In this document: piece after piece, positions 37,047 to 45,594 of the stretch
How the letters are laid out: the number at the start of each line of letters is the position of its first letter
How positions within the stretch are numbered: the stretch's first letter is position 1
Assembly (NCBI GenBank): GCA_007753675.1
Contig: CP036432.1
Location: forward strand, 5,306,394-5,370,393
DNA from: Stieleria magnilauensis
Lineage (GTDB): Bacteria; Planctomycetota; Planctomycetia; Pirellulales; Pirellulaceae
Direction of reading: 5' to 3'
DNA length: 64,000 bases
Position numbers and translations under genes: made by a program
Notes under the pieces: generated by a model
The model's input: the letters and a program-made list of their open reading frames with translations, nothing else
Databases searched by the model: none
Told to the model about the DNA's origin: nothing

Positions 37047-38168
37047 ATGCTGGACCATCGACTTCAATCCAAACTCGTCGATCTCTGCCAGCTGTTAATC
37101 GACCAAGGTCGCGCCAGCGTCATTGTTCCGCCGTATGACGCGAGTTCGGGCTACTGGTTCGGCGGCGGTAACATGGCCGTCGGTCCCGATGGTGATCTCT
37201 ACCTGGTCGGCCGATACCGCAATCACGGCGATTCACGAACCGGGTTGGCTGCGGGCAGCCGCGGGCTGGAATTGGCGATCTTTCGATCAAGCGATCAAGG
37301 GCGATCGTTTGAGAAAGTTGTCAGTCTGAGCAAACAGGATCTATCGCGCGACGAAACACCAGTGCTGTCAATCGAAGGCAGTGCGATCCGCTTTGGTGAC
37401 GGTACTGTCGAGCTGTATGTTTCAACCGAAAAAGACCGCGTCGGTTATCCACCAGAATTTCAACGGTTTCTGAAACCCGGCACCGGGGTTTGGTCGATCG
37501 ATCGGATTCAAGCCGACACGATGGCAGGCTTGAAGGACGCGGAGATTGTTCCGTGGCTGGTGTCGAAGGAACCGGAGACGATTCACGTCAAAGACCCGTT
37601 TCTGTACGAATCACCGACGGGCCCGTTGCTGCTGTTTTGCTCGCACCCGTTCAGCTGGACCTGCTCCAACACGGGGTTCGTACCAGCGGGAGAGGGCGAG
37701 ACGACCGGCACAGATGCCACGACGCGCTGCGGATCGGCGACGTTTGATTTTTTCCCTCGCGGCAATGTCTGGGATGTCGCGATGTCACGCGGTACGGCGG
37801 TCATCGATGTGCCTGCAGTCGGTGCGTTTCGCGGGCAGAACGTGCAATTGATGTTTTACGACGGCGGTGAATGCGTGCGTGATCACACGCAACACGCCGA
37901 GTCCGTTGATCGGCCGCGCGGCCATTCGTGCGAGGAACTCGGTGGAGCCGCGTACATGGTCGACCGGCGGTGGCAGCAGCCGCAGCGACTGTCGCGGTAT
38001 GAGCCCTTGTTTGTCAGCCCGTTCGGCACGGGGTGCAGTCGCTATGTCGACGTCTTGGCTCGGCCCGACGGGATGTACGCCAGCTGGCAGCAATCACAAC
38101 CAGACGGCTCCCAACCGCTGGTATTGCACTTCGTGCCCCGCAGCGAAATCGAGTCCGTGTTGGCGTAA
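37047..38168 (+). CDS. Beta-propeller glycosidase-like protein (sialidase/GH43-117-like)
   Basis: A 373-residue protein with propeller blade patterns: YWFGGGNMAVGPDGDLYLVGRYRN, LELAIFRSSDQGRSFEKV (an Asp-box-like S-x-D-x-G-x-x-F) and HVKDPFLYESPTGPLLLFCSHP. Such sequences occur among exo-acting glycoside hydrolases with five- or six-bladed propellers. Catalytic acids are probably Asp/Glu in the strands but cannot be fixed. It has no signal peptide, so it may work in the cytoplasm on oligosaccharides imported after desulfation. It follows the sulfatase stop by one base (TGA-C-ATG), which points to a functional pair. The exact family is uncertain. Confidence 0.6.
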   Translation: MLDHRLQSKLVDLCQLLIDQGRASVIVPPYDASSGYWFGGGNMAVGPDGDLYLVGRYRNHGDSRTGLAAGSRGLELAIFRSSDQGRSFEKVVSLSKQDLSRDETPVLSIEGSAIRFGDGTVELYVSTEKDRVGYPPEFQRFLKPGTGVWSIDRIQADTMAGLKDAEIVPWLVSKEPETIHVKDPFLYESPTGPLLLFCSHPFSWTCSNTGFVPAGEGETTGTDATTRCGSATFDFFPRGNVWDVAMSRGTAVIDVPAVGAFRGQNVQLMFYDGGECVRDHTQHAESVDRPRGHSCEELGGAAYMVDRRWQQPQRLSRYEPLFVSPFGTGCSRYVDVLARPDGMYASWQQSQPDGSQPLVLHFVPRSEIESVLA

Positions 38169-38375
38169 ACGGCCGGGCCGAATGCAATGCCCGAGGCCTT
38201 CCACCGGGCTAACGATCGAGAATGATACCCACGGAGTCCCAGCGAGAGCATGAAGCTGGTCAAACCTTGCCGATCGTGACGATTGGCTTCAACGGGACAA
38301 ATTCCTGACGGGCATCCGTCGATAAATCCACGACGCTTCCATCCGCTCGCCCTCTCAACAGTCACGGGATCGTCC

Positions 38376-39548
38376 ATGCCATTCCTTCGCGGTAGCCTCG
38401 CGTTTCAAAGATTCAGTGTCACCGGTTTCGAAGCGGAACGCTTCGGCGACGAGCACATCGAGATCCTCTCCAAGCACGCTGCCGGCAAGTTCCAAACCGC
38501 CTCGGAAGAAAACGTCTCGGTCGGTTTTTTGGGCGGCGAGCATCTATTCGACCAGGACTTTGATCACAGCAAAAACTTGATCAACGAAGCCATCCACTTC
38601 TCCGCCCGATTTGACACCAACCAGATCCCCTCTGCCTACCGAGCCGCCTGGCTGCAAATGGAACTGGCGGGCATCGCCAAGGACAGCGAAACGGGCGTGA
38701 TCACCAAAGCCCAACGCAAAGAGGCCAAGGAGGCGGTGGAACAACGCTGTGAAACTGAAGCGGCGACCGGCAAGTATCGCAAGATGCAATCCTTTCCGAT
38801 GCTTTGGGATTACGCCAACGAACTACTGTACTTCGGCGGTTCGGTGGGCACGGCCGGCCGACACTGTTTGGATCTGGTCGAGCGGGCCTTCGGCGTGGAA
38901 CTTCGGCACTGGAGCGCGGGATCGCTAGCCGAACAATGGGGAATCGACAACGAGCTATACGGCGAAGTCGACGATCTGCAGCCGGTCAGCTTCGTCAGCG
39001 GACAAACGATGGGCAGCCACAAATGGTCCAACGAGCATTCACAGTCGCCGGATTTCCTGGGCAATGAGTTCTTGATGTGGCTGTGGTGGACACTGGAAAA
39101 CCAATCCGACACGATCACGCTGTCCGACGATTCGAAAGTCACCGTGATGCTGGCCAAGACGCTCAGTCTGGAATGCCCGCTCGGTGAATCGGGCAAAGAG
39201 AGCATCTCGGCGGAGAGTCCGGTCAAGCTGCCCGAGGCCATGCAAGCGATCCGCAGCGGCAAGTTGCCTCGTAAAGCCGGCATGACGATTGTTCGCGACG
39301 ATCGCCAATTTGACCTCACGCTCCAAGCAGAATCGTTCGGAATCAGCGGCGCGAAGATTCATCTCGAAGAGGACGAAGAATTTGATGACGATGACCGCAT
39401 CGATGCCATCCGTCAATTGAGCGAAACGATGGACTTGATGTTCGAAACCTTCCTGGGACGCCGCACGGGCAAGGACTGGAAAAAGGACCTCAAAGCGATC
39501 AGCGGCTGGCTGGGCGACACCAAGCAAGGGCAAAGAAAAGCGGCGTAG
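38376..39548 (+). CDS. RdgC-like recombination-associated protein
   Basis: A 390-residue protein resembling RdgC, longer than the ~300-residue E. coli protein. The N-terminus MPFLRGSLAFQRFSVTGF matches the planctomycete form. The central AQRKEAKEAVEQRCE ... YRKMQSFPMLWD and the helix LDLVERAFGVELRHWS recall RdgC's KxELKEEV and closing helices. RdgC forms a DNA-encircling ring that limits RecA action. The distance from recQ suggests no operon. The start at 38376 is chosen over the open upstream codons because the conserved beginning lies there. The assignment is by pattern; a structure-based comparison would settle it. Confidence 0.6.
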   Translation: MPFLRGSLAFQRFSVTGFEAERFGDEHIEILSKHAAGKFQTASEENVSVGFLGGEHLFDQDFDHSKNLINEAIHFSARFDTNQIPSAYRAAWLQMELAGIAKDSETGVITKAQRKEAKEAVEQRCETEAATGKYRKMQSFPMLWDYANELLYFGGSVGTAGRHCLDLVERAFGVELRHWSAGSLAEQWGIDNELYGEVDDLQPVSFVSGQTMGSHKWSNEHSQSPDFLGNEFLMWLWWTLENQSDTITLSDDSKVTVMLAKTLSLECPLGESGKESISAESPVKLPEAMQAIRSGKLPRKAGMTIVRDDRQFDLTLQAESFGISGAKIHLEEDEEFDDDDRIDAIRQLSETMDLMFETFLGRRTGKDWKKDLKAISGWLGDTKQGQRKAA

Positions 39549-39732
39549 TAGGGCCCCGCTGGTATTTCCCGATCATCCGTTTCGACCGGAGCTGGGCGCA
39601 CGCGCAGGCGGGAAATGCGGTCATTCTGGTGGGTTCGGGCTTCGATGACGCCAACGGCCACTGGGTGAGGTACGGTTCAGCGTCCACCCTGCAACTGTTG
39701 CCCCCGCGCCGCCCGAACCACGGTCCCCCTCC

Positions 39733-39894
39733 ATGGATGCATTCATTCAAGATAACCCGCTTTTTGTCTGCGTGGTACTGATTCTCGTCGTCGGTGTATT
39801 CTTCGCCTGCTACCTGCTCGGCGGTTTCGATGGCAGAAACGACGGTTGGGACAGCGGCGACAGTTGGGACAGTGATTGCGGCGACATGGACTAG
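39733..39894 (+). CDS. Small membrane protein with Asp/Gly-rich tail (53 residues)
   Basis: A 53-codon ORF from ATG 39733. The product is MDAFIQDNPLFVC followed by one long hydrophobic helix (VVLILVVGVFFACYLL), then a strongly acidic, repetitive tail (DGWDSGDSWDSDCGD). The combination of a single TM and an acidic WDSGD-type tail is distinctive and unlikely by chance in 54% or higher GC DNA. No SD is clear. A 28-bp perfect hairpin follows its stop by 31 bases. The family is unknown. Confidence 0.6.
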   Translation: MDAFIQDNPLFVCVVLILVVGVFFACYLLGGFDGRNDGWDSGDSWDSDCGDMD

Positions 39895-39925
39895 TACTCC
39901 TTGTCACCATGCGTTTCGCGTAGGC

Positions 39926-39996
39926 GGTAGTGGACGAGGCGACGAGTCCTCTGCCAATATTCCGACTGCAGAGGACTCGTCGCCTCGTCCACTACC
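39926..39996. terminator. 28-bp perfect inverted repeat between convergent genes
   Basis: Arms 39926-39953 and 39969-39996 are perfectly complementary over 28 bp (opening GGTAGTGGACGAGGCGACGA), with a 15-base loop. It lies between the small gene and phzF, which converge here. Its symmetry would let it end transcripts from both sides. There is no T-run, and such long perfect arms are also typical of dispersed repeat elements or small folded RNAs. Confidence 0.7.
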
Positions 39997-40020
39997 CGAA
40001 AATTCAGCTGAGACGGACGA

Positions 40021-40860
40021 CTAGTGCTTGGTCACCGGCAAGGAATCGATCAGGAATCGCGATTCCATCACTGTCACCGCTTGCCCAGACAGCTGCACTC
40101 GGTCACCGACAACTTGGGTGTGCACGAAACCGCCGCGTGGTGAAGCTTGATAGCCGGTCAGCGATGTTCGGCCCAGACGTTCGGACCAATAGGGTGCCAG
40201 GCAACAGTGGGCCGACCCGGTCACGGGGTCTTCGTTGATTCCGCACCGCGGAGCAAAGAAACGGGACACGAAGTCGACTCCCGGGGCGGACGAGGTTGCG
40301 GTGAGGATGACGCCGCGGGTTTCGATCTCTGCGAGTCTGCTGTAATCCGGGGACACCCTGCGCAGCGTCTGCTCTGAATCGACGACGGCAAACACGTCCT
40401 CTTTCGATTTCGCGACGGCATCGACGGCAATTCCCAACGCGGCTTCAAGGTTGGCAACCGTCGCTGGATCAACCGATCCGGAGGGTGGCGTTGCGGGGAA
40501 ATCCATTCTGATCGACGCCCCGTCATGCTGACAACTCAGACAACCACTTCGCGTTTGGAATAGAATCGGACGCGAGGGATCCACTCGTTTTTGCTCGATC
40601 AGCGTGTGCGCCGCACCGAGTGTCGCGTGCCCACACAAATCAACCTCGACCGCCGGCGTGAACCAGCGCAAGCGGAATTCATTGGGCGGACCGGCGGGGA
40701 CAACAAATGCCGTTTCGGAAAGATTCATTTCGGCCGCGACCTGCTGCATCCACTCCGCGTCGCGGGGGGATTCCAACAAACAGATCGCCGCCGGGTTCCC
40801 GGAGAACGGACGGGCCGCAAAGGCGTCGACTTGCCAAATGGGAATGCCATTGGGGTTCAT
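40021..40860 (-). CDS. PhzF family phenazine-biosynthesis-like isomerase/epimerase
   Basis: A 279-residue PhzF-type protein. Typical features are QVDAFAARPFSGNPAAI near the start and the catalytic Glu in LSETAFVV (Glu49). The RWFTPAVEVDLCGHATLGAAH motif and the matching second half with DPVTGSAHC follow. PhzF enzymes catalyse proton shifts in diaminopimelate-epimerase-like folds, and most members are not in phenazine pathways. No phenazine genes are nearby, so the substrate is unknown. ATG 40860 is the family-like start; 40878 adds six residues. It converges on the small gene across the 28-bp hairpin. Confidence 0.88.
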   Translation of the reverse strand: MNPNGIPIWQVDAFAARPFSGNPAAICLLESPRDAEWMQQVAAEMNLSETAFVVPAGPPNEFRLRWFTPAVEVDLCGHATLGAAHTLIEQKRVDPSRPILFQTRSGCLSCQHDGASIRMDFPATPPSGSVDPATVANLEAALGIAVDAVAKSKEDVFAVVDSEQTLRRVSPDYSRLAEIETRGVILTATSSAPGVDFVSRFFAPRCGINEDPVTGSAHCCLAPYWSERLGRTSLTGYQASPRGGFVHTQVVGDRVQLSGQAVTVMESRFLIDSLPVTKH

Positions 40861-40960
40861 GAGACGATGCATCCTCACACGGAGTCGTGAAACATCAGGA
40901 ACGAGAACGTCAAGAAAGATTCAGTGCCGTTGTTGTAAATCATCTCAAAAGGAGGCCAAG

Positions 40961-41047
40961 ATGGGTGATCCGAGATCGAATGGGACAACCAAGACTGCTG
41001 CGGAATGTGTTCGCGTCGCTACAGCAAGAGACATCCGGGGGGCGTAA
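40961..41047 (+). CDS. Possible 28-residue peptide behind a strong ribosome site
   Basis: ATG 40961 is preceded by AAAAGGAGGCCAAG, the best Shine-Dalgarno in this window (AAGGAGG, five-base spacing). The ORF reads MGDPRSNGTTKTAAECVRVA... and stops at 41047. The peptide is polar and has no known relative. It may instead be the broken start of a lost gene. Very tentative. Confidence 0.25.
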   Translation: MGDPRSNGTTKTAAECVRVATARDIRGA

Positions 41048-41171
41048 GGGTGATCCAATCTTTGCGTGTCAGACTACTTTTTCCTTTGATTTTTTTCCAA
41101 GAGCGTGAGAGCGATGTCACTGATCCAGACACAACATCCGATCGGGCCGCGGGCGCGACATGCCATGGTAG

Positions 41172-41291
41172 CCAGTCTGCTTCTGGCAGGCCTATCTGCG
41201 CGACGATGCGGAAGCCAAACAATGGCTCCAAAGCGACACCGCCCATTCCGACGGCACGCTCGCGGCGGAGGACGTCTGGCAATGGAAGTAA
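41172..41291 (+). pseudogene. C-terminal remnant of an alpha/beta hydrolase
   Basis: The frame 41172-41291 reads PVCFWQAYLRDDAEAKQWLQ and ends VWQWK. This resembles the tail of dienelactone-hydrolase-like alpha/beta hydrolases in planctomycetes (FWxAYLxxDxxAxxWL). An in-frame TAG lies immediately upstream and the rest of the gene is missing, so this is probably a decay fragment. The resemblance is by eye only. Confidence 0.35.
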
Positions 41292-41362
41292 GGTGAAACG
41301 GGTTTCCTGGTTCGACAGACCAAGACACTTGACAGGCTGACAGCCTATCAAGCGTTCCAACT

Positions 41363-41794
41363 TCACGCCCTGGCAAAGTGATCCCGCAGGGCTTCGAGTA
41401 GCGCCGCGTAGATCGGGTTGCAGAAATCGGCGACCATCTGCGGTTCGTCGGATTCGTATTGCGACGTCCATTCGGCAAAGGTGCTGCCATCGGCGGTGAC
41501 CGGCAACAAACGAATCCTGCCGCGATAGCCCGAGACCGTTTCTTGCGACACCGGCTCGGGCCCATCGTCGATCGAGTACACGACCTGGTAGTGGTCGTCA
41601 TCCAACTCCAGCAGCGTTTCTTCGAAGGATCCGTTGAGCACTCGCTTGGCTCCCACTTGATCACCGGGTATTTCGCCGACCGCTGTCACATTGGTGATGA
41701 AGGGTCGTCCCCAATCCAGACGGTGAAAGTTTCGAATCTCCTTCCAAACTTCATCGATCGCCGCGGGAACGATCACGGAATTGTAGCAGGACAT
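41363..41794 (-). CDS. SRPBCC family (START/Bet v1-like) protein
   Basis: A 143-residue SRPBCC protein. It has the opening SVIVPAAIDEVWKEIRNFHRLDWGRP, the middle strand pattern VLNGSFEETLLELDDDHYQVVYSIDDGPEPV and the long C-terminal helix NPIYAALLEALRDHF. Such proteins hold hydrophobic ligands in a deep cavity; the ligand is unknown. The ATG at 41794 follows AAGGATCAACG. Upstream residues to 41944 do not fit the family. It diverges from the oxidoreductase at 41921, with a 126-base shared promoter region that includes TATAGAAT near 41857. Confidence 0.85.
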   Translation of the reverse strand: MSCYNSVIVPAAIDEVWKEIRNFHRLDWGRPFITNVTAVGEIPGDQVGAKRVLNGSFEETLLELDDDHYQVVYSIDDGPEPVSQETVSGYRGRIRLLPVTADGSTFAEWTSQYESDEPQMVADFCNPIYAALLEALRDHFARA

Positions 41795-41920
41795 CGTTGA
41801 TCCTTGTTGGATGACATGTTTCTCGCGTTTGCGCGACATGAAGACCGTTTCAATCATATAGAATCCACGGCAGCCGATGTGCCTGGCCGCCAACCGACTT
41901 CGTGACAAACGGTATTCTCT

Positions 41921-43222
41921 ATGCACTCGATGACGCGTCGCCAATCGATCGCCAGTGGAGCCGCGATCAGTTTATCCGCCCTGTCCTACACCAATCTCGC
42001 GCGGGCGGCCTCGGGGGCGGCCCGACCCAGAATTGGATTCATCGGATGCGGCGGACGCTCGAAAGGCCTGCTGAAAGGATTTGCCGAGAACGCTTCGGTG
42101 ACTTGGGCTTGCGATCCGGATCAGCAGCACGCCGCGGCATTTCAAAAACAATCCGGTGCAACGCGCGTCACTCATGACCTTCGACGCGTTCTCGATGACC
42201 GCTCCATCGATGCGGTCGTCGTCGCCACCCCGGATCACTGGCACGCCCCGGCTGCGATCATGGCTTGCGATGCCGGAAAACACGTGTACGTCGAAAAACC
42301 CTGCAGCCATAACTTCCGGGAAGGCCAGTTGCTGGTTCAAGCCGCACGGCGAAACAACGTGATCGTTCAACACGGAACACAAAGCCGTACGAATCCGTTG
42401 GTGATCAACGCAATCAACCTGCTTCACGACGGGGTGATCGGTGAGGTGCTGGTTTGCAAGGCATGGAATATCCAGCGGCGAAGAAACATCGGACACGCCA
42501 AACCCTCCGCGCCGCCCAATCACGTCGACTACGACACCTGGGTTGGCCCCGCGGAATATGTCCCGTTTCAATCCAATCGATTTCATTACGACTGGCATTG
42601 GTGGCACAACTTTGGAACCGGTGACATCGGAAACGATGGCACCCACGAAATCGATATCGCAAGATGGGGCTTGGGCGTCCAAGGGTTGCCTACCACTGCA
42701 TCAGCGATCGGCGGAAAATTTTACTTTGACGATGACCAACAATTTCCCGACACCGCCACTTGCGTGTTCCAGTGGTCTGGCGATGGAAAGCCGAACGCCA
42801 ACAAGCAACTGATTTTCGAGATGCGGATCTGGTCCAAGAACCTGCCCCACAACTGCGACACGGGGGTCGAGTTCTATGGAACCAAGGGAATGCTCTTCGT
42901 CAGCAAACGGGGCAAGCTCGCGATCTGGGATGAATCGAATCAGCCGGTCGCGGTCCCCACACCGAAAGAAAGTTCGACGCAACCGAAGAATCATCAACTC
43001 GATTTTCTTCAGGCCATCACCGAGAACCGCGAGCCGGCTGCCGACATCGCGATCGGCCATGATTCTTGCAGCTTGGTTCATCTGGCCAACATCAGCGTCA
43101 CCACCGGACGCTCGCTACGGATCGCCCCGAGCGGCCAAAGTATCCAAGACGACTCCGAGGCCGATGCGATGCTGACACGTAAATATCGTTCAGGCGGTCA
43201 CTGGGCCGTCCCGAATGCCTGA
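41921..43222 (+). CDS. Gfo/Idh/MocA family oxidoreductase, Tat-exported
   Basis: A 433-residue NAD(P)-dependent oxidoreductase. It starts with a twin-arginine signal (MTRRQSIASGAAISLSAL at residue 4 on), then the Rossmann motif IGFIGCGGRSKGL, CDPDQQHAAAF, VVVATPDHWHAPAAI and the EKPC(S)HN motif. The C-terminal domain has the WHWWHNFGTGDIGNDGTHEID pattern shared by planctomycete members. These enzymes oxidise or epimerise sugar derivatives; Tat export suggests a cofactor loaded in the cytoplasm and action in the periplasm. It heads a run of co-directional genes (43251, 44174) likely to be one operon for glycan processing. The start could also be ATG 41930. Confidence 0.9.
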   Translation: MHSMTRRQSIASGAAISLSALSYTNLARAASGAARPRIGFIGCGGRSKGLLKGFAENASVTWACDPDQQHAAAFQKQSGATRVTHDLRRVLDDRSIDAVVVATPDHWHAPAAIMACDAGKHVYVEKPCSHNFREGQLLVQAARRNNVIVQHGTQSRTNPLVINAINLLHDGVIGEVLVCKAWNIQRRRNIGHAKPSAPPNHVDYDTWVGPAEYVPFQSNRFHYDWHWWHNFGTGDIGNDGTHEIDIARWGLGVQGLPTTASAIGGKFYFDDDQQFPDTATCVFQWSGDGKPNANKQLIFEMRIWSKNLPHNCDTGVEFYGTKGMLFVSKRGKLAIWDESNQPVAVPTPKESSTQPKNHQLDFLQAITENREPAADIAIGHDSCSLVHLANISVTTGRSLRIAPSGQSIQDDSEADAMLTRKYRSGGHWAVPNA

Positions 43223-43250
43223 TGCATTTTTCCCTTTCTGCAATAGTCCC

Positions 43251-44177
43251 ATGAATTCACTTCTCAAGCTCACAATCGCAGCCTTGCTTTGCCTCTCTGG
43301 ATCAGCCGAGGCGCAGCGACCGGAACTGACGTTCGACGAAGACGACGGCCGTGTCATCATTCAAGTAGACGGCGAAGCGATCGCACATTATGTCTATCGC
43401 GATGATTTCCTTCCGCGCCCCTACTTTGCCCACGTCAAAGCTCCCGGTGGAATTCAGGTCACGCGTCAACATCCGCCCCAAGCCGGCGATCGCGACGACC
43501 ACCCCACGATGCACCCTGGGATCTGGTTGGCATTCGGCGATCTCGGCGGCGAGGATTTCTGGCGCAACAAGGCGTCGGTTCGACACGGGGACTTCATCCA
43601 GAAACCCGCCTCCGAACGCAATGTGGGTTCCTTCATCGAACAGAAACAATACATCGGTTCCGACGGCAGAATCGTCTGCGAAGAAGAGTTCCGCTTTGCC
43701 GTACTCGCAAAACCAGACGCATCGCTGTTTGTGTTTGAATCCATTTTCAGTGGCACCAAGCCGTTCTCGTTCGGTGACCAGGAGGAGATGGGGCTGGGCG
43801 TTCGCGTCGCGACGCCGATCAGTGAACTTGCCGGAGGGACATTGACGGACGCCGAAGACCGTTCCGGTGCGAATGCGATTTGGGGCAATCCCGCCGCCTG
43901 GTGTGATTACAGTAATGTCATTGATGGCCAGCGCGTGGGGATCACGGTCATGAGCCATCCGACGAACTTTCGCCCGAGCTGGTGGCACGCCCGAGATTAC
44001 GGATTGATCACCGCCAACCCCTTTGGCCGCGCGGCGATGAAACAAGGAGCGGCCAGCCGGATCGTGGTTCAGCCTGGGGAAACGCTTCGGCTGCGGTTCG
44101 CCGTCTACCTCCACTCCGGGGCGGGGGACGACGCGATCGGCAAAGCTTATGATGACTACGCAAAACTGGGACAATGA
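43251..44177 (+). CDS. DUF6807 (PmoA-like) secreted protein
   Basis: A 308-residue protein with a signal peptide (MNSLLKLTIAALLCLSGSAEAQ). The body matches the DUF6807 family: AHYVYRDDFLPRPYFAHVKAPGG, then HPPQAGDRDDHPTMHPGIWLAFGDL, then EEFRF, and a closing TVMSHPTNFRPSWWHARDYGL. The family is annotated as methane-oxygenase PmoA-like only by name; its role is unknown, and it is abundant next to Gfo/Idh/MocA genes in planctomycetes. Start ATG 43251, 28 bases after the oxidoreductase. Its last four bases (ATGA) overlap the start of the sulfatase, so translation is coupled. Confidence 0.85.
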   Translation: MNSLLKLTIAALLCLSGSAEAQRPELTFDEDDGRVIIQVDGEAIAHYVYRDDFLPRPYFAHVKAPGGIQVTRQHPPQAGDRDDHPTMHPGIWLAFGDLGGEDFWRNKASVRHGDFIQKPASERNVGSFIEQKQYIGSDGRIVCEEEFRFAVLAKPDASLFVFESIFSGTKPFSFGDQEEMGLGVRVATPISELAGGTLTDAEDRSGANAIWGNPAAWCDYSNVIDGQRVGITVMSHPTNFRPSWWHARDYGLITANPFGRAAMKQGAASRIVVQPGETLRLRFAVYLHSGAGDDAIGKAYDDYAKLGQ

Positions 44178-45496
44178 TCACGATGAAATCACTGCTTGCG
44201 ACCGTTTTGGTGCTGCTCATACCGTTGATGTCGCCCTCCAACGCGACGGCATCGAAACCAAACATTCTGTTGATCATGGCCGACGACGTCGGCTGCGACG
44301 CGATCGGTTGCTATGGCGGCCAAAGCCATCCGACACCGCACATCGATGCGCTGGCTCGCGGTGGGATGCAGTTCAGCCACGCCTACTCGATGCCGGTCTG
44401 CCACCCCTCGCGGGTCTGCCTGATGACCGGACGTTACCCGTTTCGCTTCGGAGCCGAAGGGATGAAGTGGGGTGATTTCCCCGAAGCCGCCGAAGGGATC
44501 TCGATCGGTGACCGCATGAAACAGGCCGGCTACGCGACCGCCGTTGCCGGCAAGTGGCAGCTGTGCATGATGAAAAACGATCTGCAACATCCGCGGCGTG
44601 TCGGTTTCGATTCCTGGTGTCTGTTCGGCTGGCACGAAGGCGGTCGCTATCACGATCCGCTGATCTATCAGAACGGTCAACGCCGCGAGGACACGCTCAG
44701 CAAATATGGACCCGATCTGTATGTCGAGTTCCTGATCGACTTCATGCGACAGAGCCGACGAGATGGCAAACCGTTTTTCGCCTACTATCCGATGGCGCTG
44801 TGCCACGATGTCACCGATGACTTAAAAGGTCGGCACGTCGCGCCGTACAAAGATGGCCGCTGGATGACGTACGCGGAAATGATTTCGTCGATGGATGACA
44901 TGGTCGGACGGTTGGTCGCGGCGCTGGAACAGATGGAAATTCGCGACGAAACGCTGATCCTGTTCACCACCGACAACGGGACGCCTGCGGCAAGTTATCT
45001 GTCGGTCGACGCCGACGGCAAAATGGCCCGCCCCAAAGTGTTTTCGATTCGAAACGGTGAGGTGGTTCCCGGAGGCAAGGGAAAACATGACGACACGGGA
45101 ACACGAGTTCCGTTGATCGCCAACTGGCCGGGCCACGTCCGTGCCGGCACCCAAACGGACCAGATGGTCGACCTGACCGACTACCTGCCCACGGTCGCCG
45201 ACGTGGCAGGTTTGGAAGACGAGGACGTGTTTCGCGACGGAATCAGCTTCGCGCCGCCGCTGTTCGGTGACGCCAGGAAACGCCAGCGCGACTGGATTTA
45301 CAGCGAACACCGCGGAAAACGCTCCATCCGGTCGCCGCAGTTCCGCCTCCACGACGACGGACGCTTCTTCGACCTAATCACGGACCCCAATGAACGGCAG
45401 CCACTTTCAATCGACGATCTGCCCCACGAAGCCAACCAAGCACACGCCCGATTGCAGCGTCGATTGAACGAACTGAAAACTCCTGCTGATCGTTAG
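44174..45496 (+). CDS. Secreted sulfatase
   Basis: A 440-residue sulfatase with a signal peptide (MITMKSLLATVLVLLIPLMS). It has PNILLIMADDVGCDAIGCYGG, the formylglycine site CHPSR at 76-80 (MPVCHPSRVCLMTGRY), GKWQL in place of the usual GKWHL and the closing TTDNGTPA. It overlaps the DUF6807 gene by four bases, so the product is made with it. The mature protein is a bit shorter than the other sulfatases here, which suggests a different subfamily and substrate. Together with the oxidoreductase it is part of a three-gene operon (41921-45496). Confidence 0.92.
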   Translation: MITMKSLLATVLVLLIPLMSPSNATASKPNILLIMADDVGCDAIGCYGGQSHPTPHIDALARGGMQFSHAYSMPVCHPSRVCLMTGRYPFRFGAEGMKWGDFPEAAEGISIGDRMKQAGYATAVAGKWQLCMMKNDLQHPRRVGFDSWCLFGWHEGGRYHDPLIYQNGQRREDTLSKYGPDLYVEFLIDFMRQSRRDGKPFFAYYPMALCHDVTDDLKGRHVAPYKDGRWMTYAEMISSMDDMVGRLVAALEQMEIRDETLILFTTDNGTPAASYLSVDADGKMARPKVFSIRNGEVVPGGKGKHDDTGTRVPLIANWPGHVRAGTQTDQMVDLTDYLPTVADVAGLEDEDVFRDGISFAPPLFGDARKRQRDWIYSEHRGKRSIRSPQFRLHDDGRFFDLITDPNERQPLSIDDLPHEANQAHARLQRRLNELKTPADR

Positions 45497-45499
45497 ACG

Positions 45500-45548
45500 T
45501 TTCAATTTTCAATTTTCAATTTTCAGATTTCAGATTTCAGATTTCAGA
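45500..45548 (+). repeat. 7-bp microsatellite
   Basis: A run of TTCAATT (three units) followed by TTCAGAT (four units) with period 7 between the sulfatase and the next gene; a C/T-rich stretch follows. Slippage-prone, and AT-rich compared with its surroundings. Confidence 0.85.
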
Positions 45549-45594
45549 TCCTTCCCCCCTCCTCCCCACGCTCCTCCCTCCCTCCCAACCCGCC

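Larger units (their letters stand above)
40861..41362. other. 502-base intergenic region with remnant ORFs
   Basis: Between phzF and the SRPBCC gene. It contains a 28-codon ORF behind a perfect ribosome site (40961-41047), a hydrolase tail remnant (41172-41291) and T-rich stretches near 41081-41096. No intact gene was found. It looks like a decayed locus. Confidence 0.5.

Noticed and set aside
40021..40860. Phenazine biosynthesis locus
   Set aside because: Only a PhzF-fold isomerase is present; none of the other phz genes are nearby, and most PhzF-like proteins serve other pathways.
40887..41108. 73-residue ORF after phzF
   Set aside because: Basic product without a family; it shares bases with the 40961 ORF, which has the better ribosome site, and neither is firm.
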